Source of the DNA: Hyphomonas sp.
Lineage (GTDB): Bacteria > Pseudomonadota > Alphaproteobacteria > Caulobacterales > Hyphomonadaceae
Direction: 5' to 3'
Assembly: GCA_002700305.1 (NCBI GenBank)
Contig: PACZ01000012.1
Coordinates: 1-64,000 of the forward strand
DNA length: 64,000 bases
Below, in pieces: positions 17,801 to 26,493 of this stretch. The notes below the pieces were generated by a model that was given only the letters and a program-made list of their open reading frames with translations, was not told the DNA's origin and made no database searches. The translations under genes were made by a program, and so were the position numbers. Every line of letters begins with the position of its first letter. Positions within the stretch are counted from its first letter, which is position 1.

Positions 17801-18943
17801 ATGGAACTTCCTCTCGACTATGCAACGCTGAAAGTCCTCTGGTGGGGCCTCGTGGGCGTTCTGCTCATCGGCTACGCCCTGACGGACGGCTATGACCTCG
17901 GTGTCGCATCCTTGCTGCCCTTCGTGGCAAAGACGGACAAGGAACGCCGTCTCGTCATCAATTCCATCGGCCCGATGTGGGAAGGCCACCAGGTGTGGCT
18001 GATCACGGGCGGTGGCGCCCTGTTCGCCGCTTGGCCTTATGTTTACGCGATCAGTTTTTCAGGGTTCTACCTGGCCATGTTCGTGGTGCTGGCTGCGCTG
18101 ATATTGAGGCCGGTCGGGTTCAAGTACCGGTCAAAACGGGAAAGCACGACCTGGCGCACCTCCTGGGACTGGGCGCTGTTCGTCGGCGGCTTCGTTCCTG
18201 CGCTGATCTTCGGTGTGGCGCTCGGCAATGTGTTGCAAGGCGTGCCGTTTGACATCGACCGCACGCTGCGGGCGACCTATGCCGGCGGCCTGCTGGGCCT
18301 GCTGAACCCGTTTGCCCTGCTTTGTGGTCTGGCGTCCGTTGCCATGCTGGTTGTGCACGGGGCTTCCTGGCTCGTCGTCAAGATCGAGCATGGCCCTGTG
18401 CTGAACCGGGCGGCGAAGTTCGGCCAGATCGCAGCGTTGCTGGTGATTGTGTTCTACGCAGCCGCTGGCGTGTGGCTGGCCGTGGCAGGCATGGGCTACC
18501 GTATCGTGACCGATATGGACCCGAACACCGTTGCCAATCCGCTTCGCAAGGAAGTTGTGGTCGAGGCAGGCGCCTGGCTCACCAATTACGGCAAGTATCC
18601 GTGGATGATCCTCGCGCCGGCGCTTGGCTTCATCGGTTCGGCCCTTGCCTTTGTTGGCCTGAAAAACAAGACGTCCCTGTCGCTGATCGGGTCGGGCCTT
18701 GCCGCAACCGGTATCGTTGCGTCGGTGGGAACGTCGATGTTCCCCTTCATCCTGCCAAGCTCGATCAATCCGAATGCCAGCCTGACGGTGTGGGACAGCT
18801 CGTCGAGCCACCTCACCCTGTTTATCATGCTGATCGTGACGGTGATCTTCGTCCCAATCATTCTGGCCTATACAGCCTGGGTGTATAAAGTCCTCTGGGG
18901 TCGTCTGACCACGGAAGAAGCAACCGCCCCCGGCACCTACTAA
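17801..18943 (+). CDS. cydB: Cytochrome bd ubiquinol oxidase subunit II
   Basis: A 380-residue membrane protein of the CydB family with about eight or nine helices. N-terminal motif LRVLWW-like (LKVLWWGLVGVLLIGYALTDG), then DLGVASLLP, GPMWEGHQVWLI and the C-terminal WDSSSSHLTL. It pairs with CydA. It begins 12 nt after cydA, preceded by AGGAGGACAG-like sequence (ATAGGAGGACAGGATA). Confidence 0.97.
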   Translation: MELPLDYATLKVLWWGLVGVLLIGYALTDGYDLGVASLLPFVAKTDKERRLVINSIGPMWEGHQVWLITGGGALFAAWPYVYAISFSGFYLAMFVVLAALILRPVGFKYRSKRESTTWRTSWDWALFVGGFVPALIFGVALGNVLQGVPFDIDRTLRATYAGGLLGLLNPFALLCGLASVAMLVVHGASWLVVKIEHGPVLNRAAKFGQIAALLVIVFYAAAGVWLAVAGMGYRIVTDMDPNTVANPLRKEVVVEAGAWLTNYGKYPWMILAPALGFIGSALAFVGLKNKTSLSLIGSGLAATGIVASVGTSMFPFILPSSINPNASLTVWDSSSSHLTLFIMLIVTVIFVPIILAYTAWVYKVLWGRLTTEEATAPGTY

Positions 18944-18959
18944 GCGGAAGGATAAGCAT

Positions 18960-19079
18960 ATGTGGTATTTCGCCTGGATTCTTGGCCTCGGCCTCGCGCT
19001 GACCTTCGGCATCCTCAATGCCATGTGGAACGAAGTGTCCATGGGTGAAGCGGGTGAGAACGATCTGGAGATCGACTGA
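18960..19079 (+). CDS. cydX: Cytochrome bd small subunit CydX
   Basis: A 39-residue protein too short for most gene callers. It opens with MWYFAWILGLGLA and continues as one membrane helix ending in an acidic tail, the CydX pattern (conserved Tyr/Trp near the start, then WILG). It sits 16 nt after cydB with AAGGATAAGC upstream. CydX stabilises the heme groups of the bd oxidase. The following gene starts on the last base of its stop codon (TGATG). Confidence 0.92.
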   Translation: MWYFAWILGLGLALTFGILNAMWNEVSMGEAGENDLEID

Positions 19080-19537
19080 TGCGCGGTTTGCTGGTTGCCG
19101 GGGCAGCACTGATGCTGCAGGCGTGCGCGGCGATTGCCGACACGCCGCCGGCTGCGGTGGCCAAGGACGCTGACCGTCCGATGCTGACCGTCCTGACCAG
19201 CAGCGATGCAGAGACGCAATTGATGGCCCTGGTGCTGACCAAGGCGGCGATGGCGAAGGGCGTGACACCGCAGATCCTGCTTTGCAGTGCTGCAGGCGAT
19301 CTCGCCCTCAAGTCGCCGCCGCCGGAAGCCATGGCACCGCTACAGCCCAAGGGCGCCAGCCCGGCTGGCCTATTGCGGTCCCTTAAGGCGGAAGGTGTGA
19401 AGGTCGAAGTGTGCGCCATCTATCTGCCCAATCGTTCCTTTGGCGCCGAGGCTCTGGAAGATGGAATCGGGGTGGCTACACCGCCGGATATTGCGTCTGT
19501 CTTCACGGCTAAAGGCGCGACAGTTCTGAGCTTCTGA
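19079..19537 (+). CDS. Exported DsrE-like protein in the cyd operon
   Basis: A 152-residue protein with an N-terminal signal (MRGLLVAGAALMLQACAAIA; LQACA could be a lipobox). The rest resembles the DsrE/DsrF fold: LTVLTSSDAETQLMALVLTKAA, a Cys in ILLCSAAGD near residue 69 and VEVCAIYLPN near 112. DsrE-like proteins bind sulfur species through a Cys. Start overlaps the cydX stop by 1 nt, so it is translated with the oxidase genes. A role in periplasmic thiol or sulfide handling next to a bd oxidase is inference; the family itself is moderately certain. Confidence 0.75.
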   Translation: MRGLLVAGAALMLQACAAIADTPPAAVAKDADRPMLTVLTSSDAETQLMALVLTKAAMAKGVTPQILLCSAAGDLALKSPPPEAMAPLQPKGASPAGLLRSLKAEGVKVEVCAIYLPNRSFGAEALEDGIGVATPPDIASVFTAKGATVLSF

Positions 19538-19553
19538 AAGGAGCGAAACAGAC

Positions 19554-20057
19554 ATGAACAAGACGCTGGCTATCTTTGGCTGGATCTTTTTCGGACTGAT
19601 CATGGGCGTCGGTCTGATGCGATTTATGTCAACGAATGACGACCTCAGCGAACTGGCGGCCGAAACGGCGCGCCCGGAACGCACGGCCGATGGCCGTATC
19701 GCGCTGTACTACACAGCGGATGACCGGGCGCATATCAGTACCGAGATGCTCGGTTTCCTGCAGGGGCTGCAGACAATCAGTGGGGCCATCGCGGACGAAG
19801 ACCGGGAAACCATCCGCGACGCGGCGGGTGCCTTGCGGCGCGGGAATGGTCAGGGGCAGGCCGTGCAACTGAAGAGCCCGGAAGGCTTCCGCGTGCTCGG
19901 CCGGTCATTGCGACAGGACTTCAGCGACATTTCGGATATAGCCATGACGGCGGAGATGGACGAGATCCAGCTGGCCGTCAGCAGCGCCATGGGGAAATGC
20001 GTTGCCTGCCATGGCAGCTTCAAGGCGGTGGAAGTGAAAGACGAAGCTGCCGACTAG
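19554..20057 (+). CDS. Membrane-anchored c-type cytochrome of the cyd operon
   Basis: A 167-residue protein with one N-terminal helix (about 4-24) and a single heme-binding motif CVACH at residues 149-153 near the C-terminus. A heme motif this late, in a helix-rich protein, recalls cytochrome c'-type or related NO/O2-binding cytochromes, but the sequence is not close enough to be sure. It follows the DsrE-like gene by 16 nt and faces the nsrR-like gene with a 4-nt tail-to-tail overlap. A link to nitric oxide or oxygen stress is inferred from these neighbours. Confidence 0.75.
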   Translation: MNKTLAIFGWIFFGLIMGVGLMRFMSTNDDLSELAAETARPERTADGRIALYYTADDRAHISTEMLGFLQGLQTISGAIADEDRETIRDAAGALRRGNGQGQAVQLKSPEGFRVLGRSLRQDFSDISDIAMTAEMDEIQLAVSSAMGKCVACHGSFKAVEVKDEAAD

Positions 20058-20512
20058 CAGCCGGATTCGAGCGCTTCGCGGTTTGTCTCCAGCCGTTCCA
20101 TCAGGACGGGGCCGTTTGTGATCATGTCGGCCAGGGTCACCTTGTCCAGTTCTGCGAAGAAGGCGCGCAGCCCGGCCCGGAACAGTGTGCTGAACTTGCA
20201 GACGCCGATCAGCGGACATGAGTTTGTGGTCGGATTGAAGCATTCGACGAGTTCCAGGTCGCCTTCGGTATGGCGCACGACCTCACCGATGATGATCCGC
20301 TCTGGCGGGCGGCCGAGACGTACACCGCCGGTGCGGCCGCGGACATTCTCAAGATAGCCAAGCTGGCCGAGCTGGCGCGCGCCTTTCAGCAAGTGCGCCT
20401 TGGAAATGCCGTGCGCGTCGGCAACATCCTGAATACGCACCAGCTGGTTCGGGTGAAGCGCGCAATACATCAGCGTTCTGAGCGCGTAATTGGTATAGGC
20501 CGTCAGTCGCAC
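20054..20512 (-). CDS. nsrR: Rrf2-family regulator, NsrR-type
   Basis: About 152 residues from a GTG at 20512 (VRLTAYTNYALRTLMYCAL), which is where Rrf2 proteins normally begin; the longer frame to 20641 is not supported. The winged-helix region covers about 1-75 (IQDVADAHGISKAHLLKGARQLG). Three cysteines arranged C-x7-C-x5-C (CFNPTTNSCPLIGVC, near 90-105) match the Fe-S ligands of NsrR/IscR. NsrR senses nitric oxide by damage to its cluster. Position beside the cyd-cytochrome operon supports control of NO/O2 respiration. Confidence 0.85.
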   Translation of the reverse strand: MRLTAYTNYALRTLMYCALHPNQLVRIQDVADAHGISKAHLLKGARQLGQLGYLENVRGRTGGVRLGRPPERIIIGEVVRHTEGDLELVECFNPTTNSCPLIGVCKFSTLFRAGLRAFFAELDKVTLADMITNGPVLMERLETNREALESGC

Positions 20513-20881
20513 GTTTCCAGTTTCCTCCCGGCAGTTCCGCTGCTTCGGTACTCTGTGACATATAAAAGTGTTAGAATTATTGCCACTATTACGGCCGAGT
20601 GGACACGCCATGTCAATCCGTAACTCTACGGGGCGAAGCAAAAGAGTGCGTACTTGGCGCGATAACTACTCGAAATATGACGATTTATCAGGGGTTTTGG
20701 CTGTGCCAGGAGATTCCTTGCCTGTCCGCCGCTCCCATAAATCCATTCTATGGCAGACATCGGTAGAATGAGTTGGAAAAGTAGTATATAAAATAGCACA
20801 TAAAGCTCAGGAAGCGGCCCGGAATTCAGAAGGGCCAAACCCGGACACAGAACCAACAATTCAATTGAAGGATACATTTCC
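20513..20881. other. Divergent intergenic region, nsrR to peroxiredoxin
   Basis: 369 nt shared by the minus-strand nsrR-like gene and the plus-strand peroxiredoxin gene. It contains ATAAAAGTGTTAG at about 20562-20574, matching the octamer at the cydA promoter, and AT-rich stretches near 20780-20800 that could be the peroxiredoxin promoter. No structured RNA or gene is evident. Confidence 0.45.
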
Positions 20882-21514
20882 ATGTCATTGCGTATCGGAG
20901 ACACCGCCCCTGACTTTACCGTCGCCACCCAGAAAGGGGAGATTTCTTTCCATGACTGGGCGGGTGACAGCTGGGTCTTTTTCTTCTCCCACCCGGCTGA
21001 TTTCACACCGGTCTGCACCACGGAGATGGGGCGAACCGCTCAGCTGGCGGATCAGTTCGCAGCGCGGAACGTGAAGCCGCTCGGCTTGTCCACGGACACG
21101 GTGGAAGAACACGTCAAGTGGATCGACGACGTCAACGACACCCAGAACACGGACCTGCAATTCCCGATCGTCGCCGACAAGGACCTGAAGATCGCGCAGA
21201 CCTATGACATGATCCATCCGGAGCAGAGCGATACGCAGGCCGTGCGCTCCGTCTTCATCATCGACCCGAACAAGAAGATCCGCCTGACGATGACTTATCC
21301 GATGTCCGTCGGCCGGAACTTCGACGAGATCCTGCGGGTCATCGATGCCCTCCAGACCAGTGATGCCAACAAGATTGCGACACCGGCTGACTGGGTGCCC
21401 GGCAAGAAGGTGATCATTCCGCCGTCGATCAAGGATGAGGAAGCGAAAACCCTGTTCCCGCAAGGCTGGGAAACGCTGCGCCCCTATCTGCGCCTCACAG
21501 ACGTGAAGGCCTGA
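20882..21514 (+). CDS. 1-Cys peroxiredoxin (Prx6 type)
   Basis: A 210-residue peroxiredoxin with the peroxidatic motif DFTPVCTTEMG (Cys45) and no conserved resolving cysteine, plus the long C-terminal domain (WVPGKKVIIPPSI) typical of the Prx6/AhpE-like 1-Cys group. It reduces hydrogen and alkyl peroxides in the cytoplasm. It has its own intergenic region upstream and a strong terminator downstream, so it is probably monocistronic. ATG preceded by GAAGGATACATTTCC. Confidence 0.93.
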   Translation: MSLRIGDTAPDFTVATQKGEISFHDWAGDSWVFFFSHPADFTPVCTTEMGRTAQLADQFAARNVKPLGLSTDTVEEHVKWIDDVNDTQNTDLQFPIVADKDLKIAQTYDMIHPEQSDTQAVRSVFIIDPNKKIRLTMTYPMSVGRNFDEILRVIDALQTSDANKIATPADWVPGKKVIIPPSIKDEEAKTLFPQGWETLRPYLRLTDVKA

Positions 21515-21558
21515 CCAGACTGCTGCCCTACCGACCCCCTTCCTGCGGGGCAGCAAGG

Positions 21559-21595
21559 ATCGCGCAGGCGCCCGCCGCCTGCGCGATTTCCTTTT
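21559..21595 (+). terminator. Strong terminator after the peroxiredoxin gene
   Basis: ATCGCGCAGGCG pairs perfectly with CGCCTGCGCGAT across a 5-nt loop (CCCGC), followed by TTCCTTTT. It abuts the stop of the convergent minus-strand gene and may serve both directions. Confidence 0.85.
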
Positions 21596-21900
21596 CAGGC
21601 GTCGCCGAACAGGTCGCCGGTCGCTTCGTCCCGGACATTGGCGATGTCTTCGCCGATATAGAAACAGGGGTGCTTCAGTCGGGAGAGGCCTATGCCGCGT
21701 TCGAAATGGACCCAGCCGCCATTCGGCATGCGCAGGCTGAGGATCGGCGCATCGCAGACCGGGCAGGCGGAATGGAACGAGGCGCCCTTCGCATCTCCGC
21801 CCTTGTCTTCGACGGGCACCCAGCTGGGTGCGACCTGTACGCTGTCGCCCGATGAAAGCCGCCGGACGTGTGCACGGCGCCGAACCCATTTAATGGACAT
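21595..21900 (-). CDS. Small hypothetical protein with a CxxC zinc-type motif
   Basis: A 101-residue protein with a basic N-terminus (VRRRAHVRRL) and one CPVC pair near residue 46-49, then GGWVHFERGIGLSRLKHPCFYIGEDI. I recognise no named family. The CPVC pair together with later His/Cys could form a small metal site. Start ATG at 21900 preceded by AAGGAGG (the plus strand reads CCTCCTT just right of it). Independent of its neighbours; convergent to the peroxiredoxin gene. Confidence 0.7.
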   Translation of the reverse strand: MSIKWVRRRAHVRRLSSGDSVQVAPSWVPVEDKGGDAKGASFHSACPVCDAPILSLRMPNGGWVHFERGIGLSRLKHPCFYIGEDIANVRDEATGDLFGDA

Positions 21901-22128
21901 ACCAGCCTCCTTCCGGTGGGGATGGTCCGACTGTGCCGCCGATTCGGTTAAGGGCGGTTAAGCATGCGCCGAAGACCCTGGTACAATTACGTATCCTGTT
22001 GAAGATACAGGAGATCCCGCCGCTCCGGATGGTACATCCAACTGGCAAGAAAGTTGCGACTGACCTCACCGGAAAGTGACCGGAAATTGATTCCGGAGCG
22101 ATTTGGCACAGGTAGGCACAGCGGCTTC

Positions 22129-23199
22129 ATGGGTACTCAGGGCGACATTCTTATCGTGGTTCATGGTCCGGGCCGCGGCCGCGGTGTGCCAACCGGGAAT
22201 GTGTTCATGGAACGGCTTCAGGCGACGGACCCTGCCTTTGCAGCGCGGTTCCGTGTGCATGAAACAGGTTCCGGCGCTGCCGATCTCAGCAATGTCGCGC
22301 TCGTCCTGTTCTGGCTGGGCGACCCGCTGCGGGAGAAGTATCCGGCCTGCTTCATGGAAGCGATGGAGATCGCTGCGGCGGCACGGTCTGCCAATATCCG
22401 TATCCTCAACAGCCCCGAAGCGCTGAGCAATACGACCAAGCCCCGCCAGTCGGCGATCTGGCACAAGGAACGCGTGCCGTCGGCCCGGGCGCGGATTGTG
22501 AACGAGCCGGAAAACCTCGCTCAGGTCTGCAAAGACCTCGGCGGCATCTGCATCGTCCGGTCGGATGTCGAGCATGCGCAGCGCGATGTGCTGATCGTCC
22601 GCAATGAAGCGGATGTACGCCGGGCGGTGGAGACGTGTGAGTTCCCCGTCGCAGTGATCCAGAAGTTCGACATCCGGGGCGAATACCGCGCCGCGGGGGC
22701 GGAACCGTCCAGCCTGTTCCGGCGCTACCATCACAAGGCCCGCGCCTTCGTCTTCGGCGATGCCGTGATGCGGAGCCACCTGTTCTTTGCCTCCGGTCCG
22801 GTGGTTGGCCTGTCCAACTGCCTCCTGAAACGCGAAGCCCGTCCGCGCCGGCGCCTGGGGCACCGGTTCGGCTACAATCGCAAGCTGTTCGATGACATGA
22901 TCCGCGAGGACAAGGCGTATTTCGAGGTTGATCCGCTCTATGCCAGAACCCTAGCGCACGGAGTCCGGGCACTCGGGCTGGATTTTGCTGCGGTCGACTA
23001 CAGCATCCGCCCCGATGGCAGCGTCGTCCTCTGGGAAGCCAACCCCTATTTCTGGCTGCCGCGCGGCGAGGAAAGCGTGCTCAGCGAGGAACGCAATGCG
23101 GTGGAGCGGGTGAACAAGTCCCTCGACTGGATGGCCGGCCAGTTGCGCATGGCGGTCGCGGATGAGCAGGACCTGACAGACATGATGCGGGCTTCCTGA
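22129..23199 (+). CDS. Orphan ATP-grasp-like protein of unknown function
   Basis: About 356 residues from the ATG at 22129; an in-frame ATG at 22054 is possible but the intervening residues look noncoding. The C-terminal half resembles an ATP-grasp ligase: FPVAVIQKFDIRGEYRAAG near residue 185-205 with the pattern of substrate-binding strands, then RALGLDFAAVDYSIRPDG and VVLWEANPYFWLPRG near 300-320, where D-x-N/E-x-N residues would bind Mg-ATP. The N-terminus (ILIVVHGPGRGRGVPTGNVF) looks like a nucleotide or substrate-binding strand-loop. Substrate unknown; no biosynthetic partner next to it. Confidence 0.7.
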   Translation: MGTQGDILIVVHGPGRGRGVPTGNVFMERLQATDPAFAARFRVHETGSGAADLSNVALVLFWLGDPLREKYPACFMEAMEIAAAARSANIRILNSPEALSNTTKPRQSAIWHKERVPSARARIVNEPENLAQVCKDLGGICIVRSDVEHAQRDVLIVRNEADVRRAVETCEFPVAVIQKFDIRGEYRAAGAEPSSLFRRYHHKARAFVFGDAVMRSHLFFASGPVVGLSNCLLKREARPRRRLGHRFGYNRKLFDDMIREDKAYFEVDPLYARTLAHGVRALGLDFAAVDYSIRPDGSVVLWEANPYFWLPRGEESVLSEERNAVERVNKSLDWMAGQLRMAVADEQDLTDMMRAS

Positions 23200-23282
23200 C
23201 TGTCACATAAGATTAATCGCTCGGACAAAAAACCGTTCACGAACAGACATATCCAAGGGCCCAAGGTACGGGGCGTTCCGAT

Positions 23283-23624
23283 ATGTCAGGCGATCCTCAA
23301 CTTGTGTATTCCCTTGAGATCAAGGTCCTGGACCTTGAGGCGAAAGTGGCATCCCTGGAGAAGACCCTGGACCGTCTGGCCCGGGAAGTCAGCGCCAGCG
23401 ATCCGGCCAATGTGCCGGCAGATGTCCTGGACCTGATCGAGCAGGGCGAGCATCCGGTCCGCGCGGTGCGGCAATACCGGCTTCTGACCCAGAAGGAACT
23501 TGGCGAGCGGAGCGGCATCCGCGCCAATCACATCTCTGCAATCGAGCGCGGCATGCCCTATGGGCTGAAGACCGCCAAACGCCTGTCGGACGCGCTGGAC
23601 GTCCCGGTCGGACTGCTCACCTGA
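23283..23624 (+). CDS. XRE-family HTH protein with N-terminal coiled coil
   Basis: A 113-residue protein. Residues 10-40 form a heptad-like coiled coil (LEIKVLDLEAKVASLEKTLDR), then an HTH of the Cro/XRE class covers about 58-112 (YRLLTQKELGERSGIRANHISAIERG, then TAKRLSDALDVPVGLL). Such proteins are often antitoxin-like or xenobiotic-response regulators; no toxin-like partner is adjacent. It stands 83 nt after the ATP-grasp-like gene and could be cotranscribed. Confidence 0.85.
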   Translation: MSGDPQLVYSLEIKVLDLEAKVASLEKTLDRLAREVSASDPANVPADVLDLIEQGEHPVRAVRQYRLLTQKELGERSGIRANHISAIERGMPYGLKTAKRLSDALDVPVGLLT

Positions 23625-23713
23625 GCTGTTTCCCCTAGGAAATCCCCACGCGGCAGGCCTTGCCAAGGCTGTCGGGGCTGGCCCATTGAGTACCGAAAAA
23701 CAGGGAGATGCCC

Positions 23714-24880
23714 ATGCCGGGAACCAATGTGCTGTCCGACATTCGTATTGCTGACATGACCACGGTGATCTTCGGGCCATACTGCACACAGACCCTGGCT
23801 GACATGGGCGCCGATGTCGTGAAGGTGGAGCCGGCAAGCGGCGACGACTTCCGCAATGTGGGCAAGTACGCGAAGAACCGGCACATGGGCCCCTGCCACA
23901 TGACGATCAATCGCGGAAAGCGGTCGGTCGTCTGGGACATGAAGTCTGATGAGGGCCAGGAAGCCATCCGGCGCCTGATCGAGCGCAGCGATGTGTTCAT
24001 CCACAATATCCGCCCGGATGCCGTGGCCCGTCTGGGGCTGACCTTCGAGGAAGTGAAGGCGATCAAGCCGGACATCGTTTATGTCCACTGCCTCGGTTTC
24101 GGATCCGAGGGGCCTTATGCAGGCCGGCCGGCCTATGACGATCTGATCCAGGGCCTGTCGGCGGCGACCAGCCTGTTGCCGAAAGTGGACGGCAATCCGC
24201 GCCCGCGTTTCATTCCCACGGCCTTTGCCGACAAGGTCTCCGGCCTGCACGCGGTCTATGCGACCCTCGCCGCGCTGCGCCAGCGCGACCGGACAGGCGA
24301 GGCGGTTCATGTGGAAGTGCCGATGTTCGAATGCATCACGCACTTCCTGCTGGAAGAGCATTTCTACGAAGCAGCGTTTGATCCGCCGGTTGGTCCCTTC
24401 TGCTACCAGCGCCAGGTCGATCCCTGCCGCCAGCCCCTGCAGACCGCAAACGGCTATATCGTCATCGCGCCTTATGTGGACCAGCGTTGGGTGAAACTGT
24501 TCGAAGTCATGGGCGCGCCGGAAGAGCTGAAAGATGAACGGATTGCCGACCGGCGCGGACGCTTCTTCAACATGGACTACATGATGGAGCGCGTGCAGCA
24601 CTATTTCGTCAATCACACGACCGAGCACTGGCTGAAACTCCTGGCCGAGGCCGACATTCCGGCCGCCCGGGCGAACGACTTTCCGGACCTTCAGGACGAT
24701 CCGCACCTCAAGGCCGTCAACTTCTTCCAGCACCGCGAGCACCCGACCGAGGGCGGCTATTGGGAAACGCAGCCGCCGGTCCAGTTCGTTGGCCAGCCGA
24801 AGCGCGAGATCACGCCGGCGCCGACGATTGGAGAGCATACCGATGATGTGCTTTCGGAACTCGGGCTGAAGAAAGACTGA
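23714..24880 (+). CDS. CaiB/BaiF-family (class III) CoA-transferase
   Basis: About 388 residues; the ATG at 23714 is preferred over 23708 because AGGGAG lies 6 nt before it. Family motifs: VLSDIRIADMTTVIFGPYCTQTLADMGADVVKVEP at the N-terminus, NRGKRSVVWDMKS, and the catalytic Asp in TAFADKVSG near residue 170. These enzymes move CoA between carboxylic acids (formyl-CoA transferase, racemase and related). The substrate cannot be told from the sequence; it stands among fatty-acyl and hydrolase genes. Confidence 0.92.
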   Translation: MPGTNVLSDIRIADMTTVIFGPYCTQTLADMGADVVKVEPASGDDFRNVGKYAKNRHMGPCHMTINRGKRSVVWDMKSDEGQEAIRRLIERSDVFIHNIRPDAVARLGLTFEEVKAIKPDIVYVHCLGFGSEGPYAGRPAYDDLIQGLSAATSLLPKVDGNPRPRFIPTAFADKVSGLHAVYATLAALRQRDRTGEAVHVEVPMFECITHFLLEEHFYEAAFDPPVGPFCYQRQVDPCRQPLQTANGYIVIAPYVDQRWVKLFEVMGAPEELKDERIADRRGRFFNMDYMMERVQHYFVNHTTEHWLKLLAEADIPAARANDFPDLQDDPHLKAVNFFQHREHPTEGGYWETQPPVQFVGQPKREITPAPTIGEHTDDVLSELGLKKD

Positions 24881-24994
24881 CGTTACTTTAGTTGCGAACG
24901 ATTCACAGTTTTCCTTTCAGTTGAAATTGACAGCGCTCTTTGCGGGCATCAGGACTGTTCCGGAGTTTTCCGGGAGAGGTGTGATAAGCCGTTC

Positions 24995-25537
24995 ATGAGC
25001 CAGGTTGAAAACTTTGGCCCTCTTGTGCTGAGGGAGCCAACCATGGACGACGCCGGGCGCCACTTCGATATTTATGGCGACCCGGACGTGTCCGTTTATG
25101 CGCCGTCCGGACCGCTGGCCGACATAGATGCCAGCCGGCGGATGCTTCAGGCCATGAAGGATCATTGGTGGAAGCATGGCTTCGGTAACTGGGCGATTTC
25201 CACGGCCGAGACCCCGGGCCATGTGATCGGCTTTGGCGGGCTGGCTTACCGGCAGATCAATGGCAGGGAGCGCCTGACCTTCCGGTTCCGCTTCGCCTGG
25301 GATACCTGGGGCATGGGCTATGGACACGAACTTGGCCTTGCCTGTTTCGGGGTGGCGTTCAGGGAGTTGCGGGCAGATGCGGTGCACGCCCTGGTCCGGC
25401 CAGACAACGTGCCCGCCATTCGGATTCTCGAGCAGCTGAACATGCGCCAGACAGAGACGCTGGACGATGTGCCGGATGCGCCGCCGAGCCTCGTCTATGC
25501 GATCACCGCGGACGAGGCCCGCGCGGCCGGGCTCTAG
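24995..25537 (+). CDS. GNAT-family N-acetyltransferase
   Basis: A 180-residue protein of the RimJ/RimL-type GNAT group (Acetyltransf_3): LVLREPTMDDAGRHFDIYGDPDV at the start, GNWAISTAETPGHVIGFGGLAYR for the core strands, FAWDTWGMGYGHELGLACFGVAF for the acetyl-CoA loop and VRPDNVPAIRILEQLNM near the end. It transfers acetyl groups to an amine; the target is unknown. It ends 4 nt inside the convergent hydrolase gene. Confidence 0.88.
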   Translation: MSQVENFGPLVLREPTMDDAGRHFDIYGDPDVSVYAPSGPLADIDASRRMLQAMKDHWWKHGFGNWAISTAETPGHVIGFGGLAYRQINGRERLTFRFRFAWDTWGMGYGHELGLACFGVAFRELRADAVHALVRPDNVPAIRILEQLNMRQTETLDDVPDAPPSLVYAITADEARAAGL

Positions 25538-26493
25538 TCTGCGCCGATTCCCCGTGCCAGCGCGTCCCGGGCATCGCGCGCGAATTGCTTCGTGACCCGC
25601 GCGGTCGGTACCCACATGAAGCCATGCGGCGCGCCCGGATAGACATGCAGTTCCACCGGCACACCGGCAGCCATCAGGCGGCGGGCATAATCGAGATTCT
25701 CTTCGGTGAAGAGATCCAGCGCCCCGGTCGAGATGAAGGTCGGCGGCAGGCCAGACAGGTCATCGGCGCGCGCTGCGGCGGCATAGGGCGAGACGTCATG
25801 CCCGCCGGGCGCTTCGCCCAGCAGGGCCGACCAGCCGAAATAATTCTTCTGCCGGTCCCAGACATATTCGCCAAACATCGGCGAGAGGTCGGCGCGGATC
25901 GTCGTGCGGTCATCCAGCATCGGGAAGATCAGATACTGGAAGCAGAAGCTGTACTCCTTCCGGTCACGGACAAGCAGCGCCAGCGCAGCGGCGAGGCCGC
26001 CGCCCGCACTCTCCCCTGCCACGGCGATCTTCGATGTGTCGACGCCCAGCTGACCGGCATTTTTGTAGAGCCAGGCGAGCGCGGCATAGGCATCCTCGAC
26101 ATTGCCGGGATAGGCGGTTTCCGGCGCGAGGCGATAGGCGGGCGCAACGACGACGGCGTCCATCCCCTTTGCCCAGGCACAATGCTGCGGCGCGTTGCTT
26201 TCCGGGCTGCCCAGCACGTAGCCGCCGCCATGCAGGTGCAGGATGGCCGGGCGGTCTTTCCGGTCAGACGGCGTGCGGTAGATCTTCATCCGCACATCCG
26301 GCGCGCCGTCCCGTCCCGGTGCCATTTCCTGCACGATGGAGACTTCTGGCGGTAGCGGCGGCATCTGTTCCATTGCCATCTTTTCGCGGGCTTCACGGAT
26401 GGCGGGCATCGCTTCGCGTGACAGCGTCACCGGCGGCATGGACAGGAAGAAATCCTTCAGTTCCGGGTCCAGCAAATGTTCGGAGGACATCAC
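25534..26493 (-). CDS. Alpha/beta hydrolase of the hormone-sensitive-lipase family
   Basis: A 319-residue esterase with the HSL-family oxyanion motif HLHGGGYVLGS (near 87-97), nucleophile motif GESAGGG (near 164-170), and catalytic Asp/His region (TGALDLFTEEN, YPGAPHGFMW). It hydrolyses short- to medium-chain esters. Its start overlaps the stop of the SDR gene by 4 nt, suggesting the two act on the same compound, for example an ester or lactone and its alcohol/ketone. Confidence 0.92.
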   Translation of the reverse strand: MMSSEHLLDPELKDFFLSMPPVTLSREAMPAIREAREKMAMEQMPPLPPEVSIVQEMAPGRDGAPDVRMKIYRTPSDRKDRPAILHLHGGGYVLGSPESNAPQHCAWAKGMDAVVVAPAYRLAPETAYPGNVEDAYAALAWLYKNAGQLGVDTSKIAVAGESAGGGLAAALALLVRDRKEYSFCFQYLIFPMLDDRTTIRADLSPMFGEYVWDRQKNYFGWSALLGEAPGGHDVSPYAAAARADDLSGLPPTFISTGALDLFTEENLDYARRLMAAGVPVELHVYPGAPHGFMWVPTARVTKQFARDARDALARGIGAD

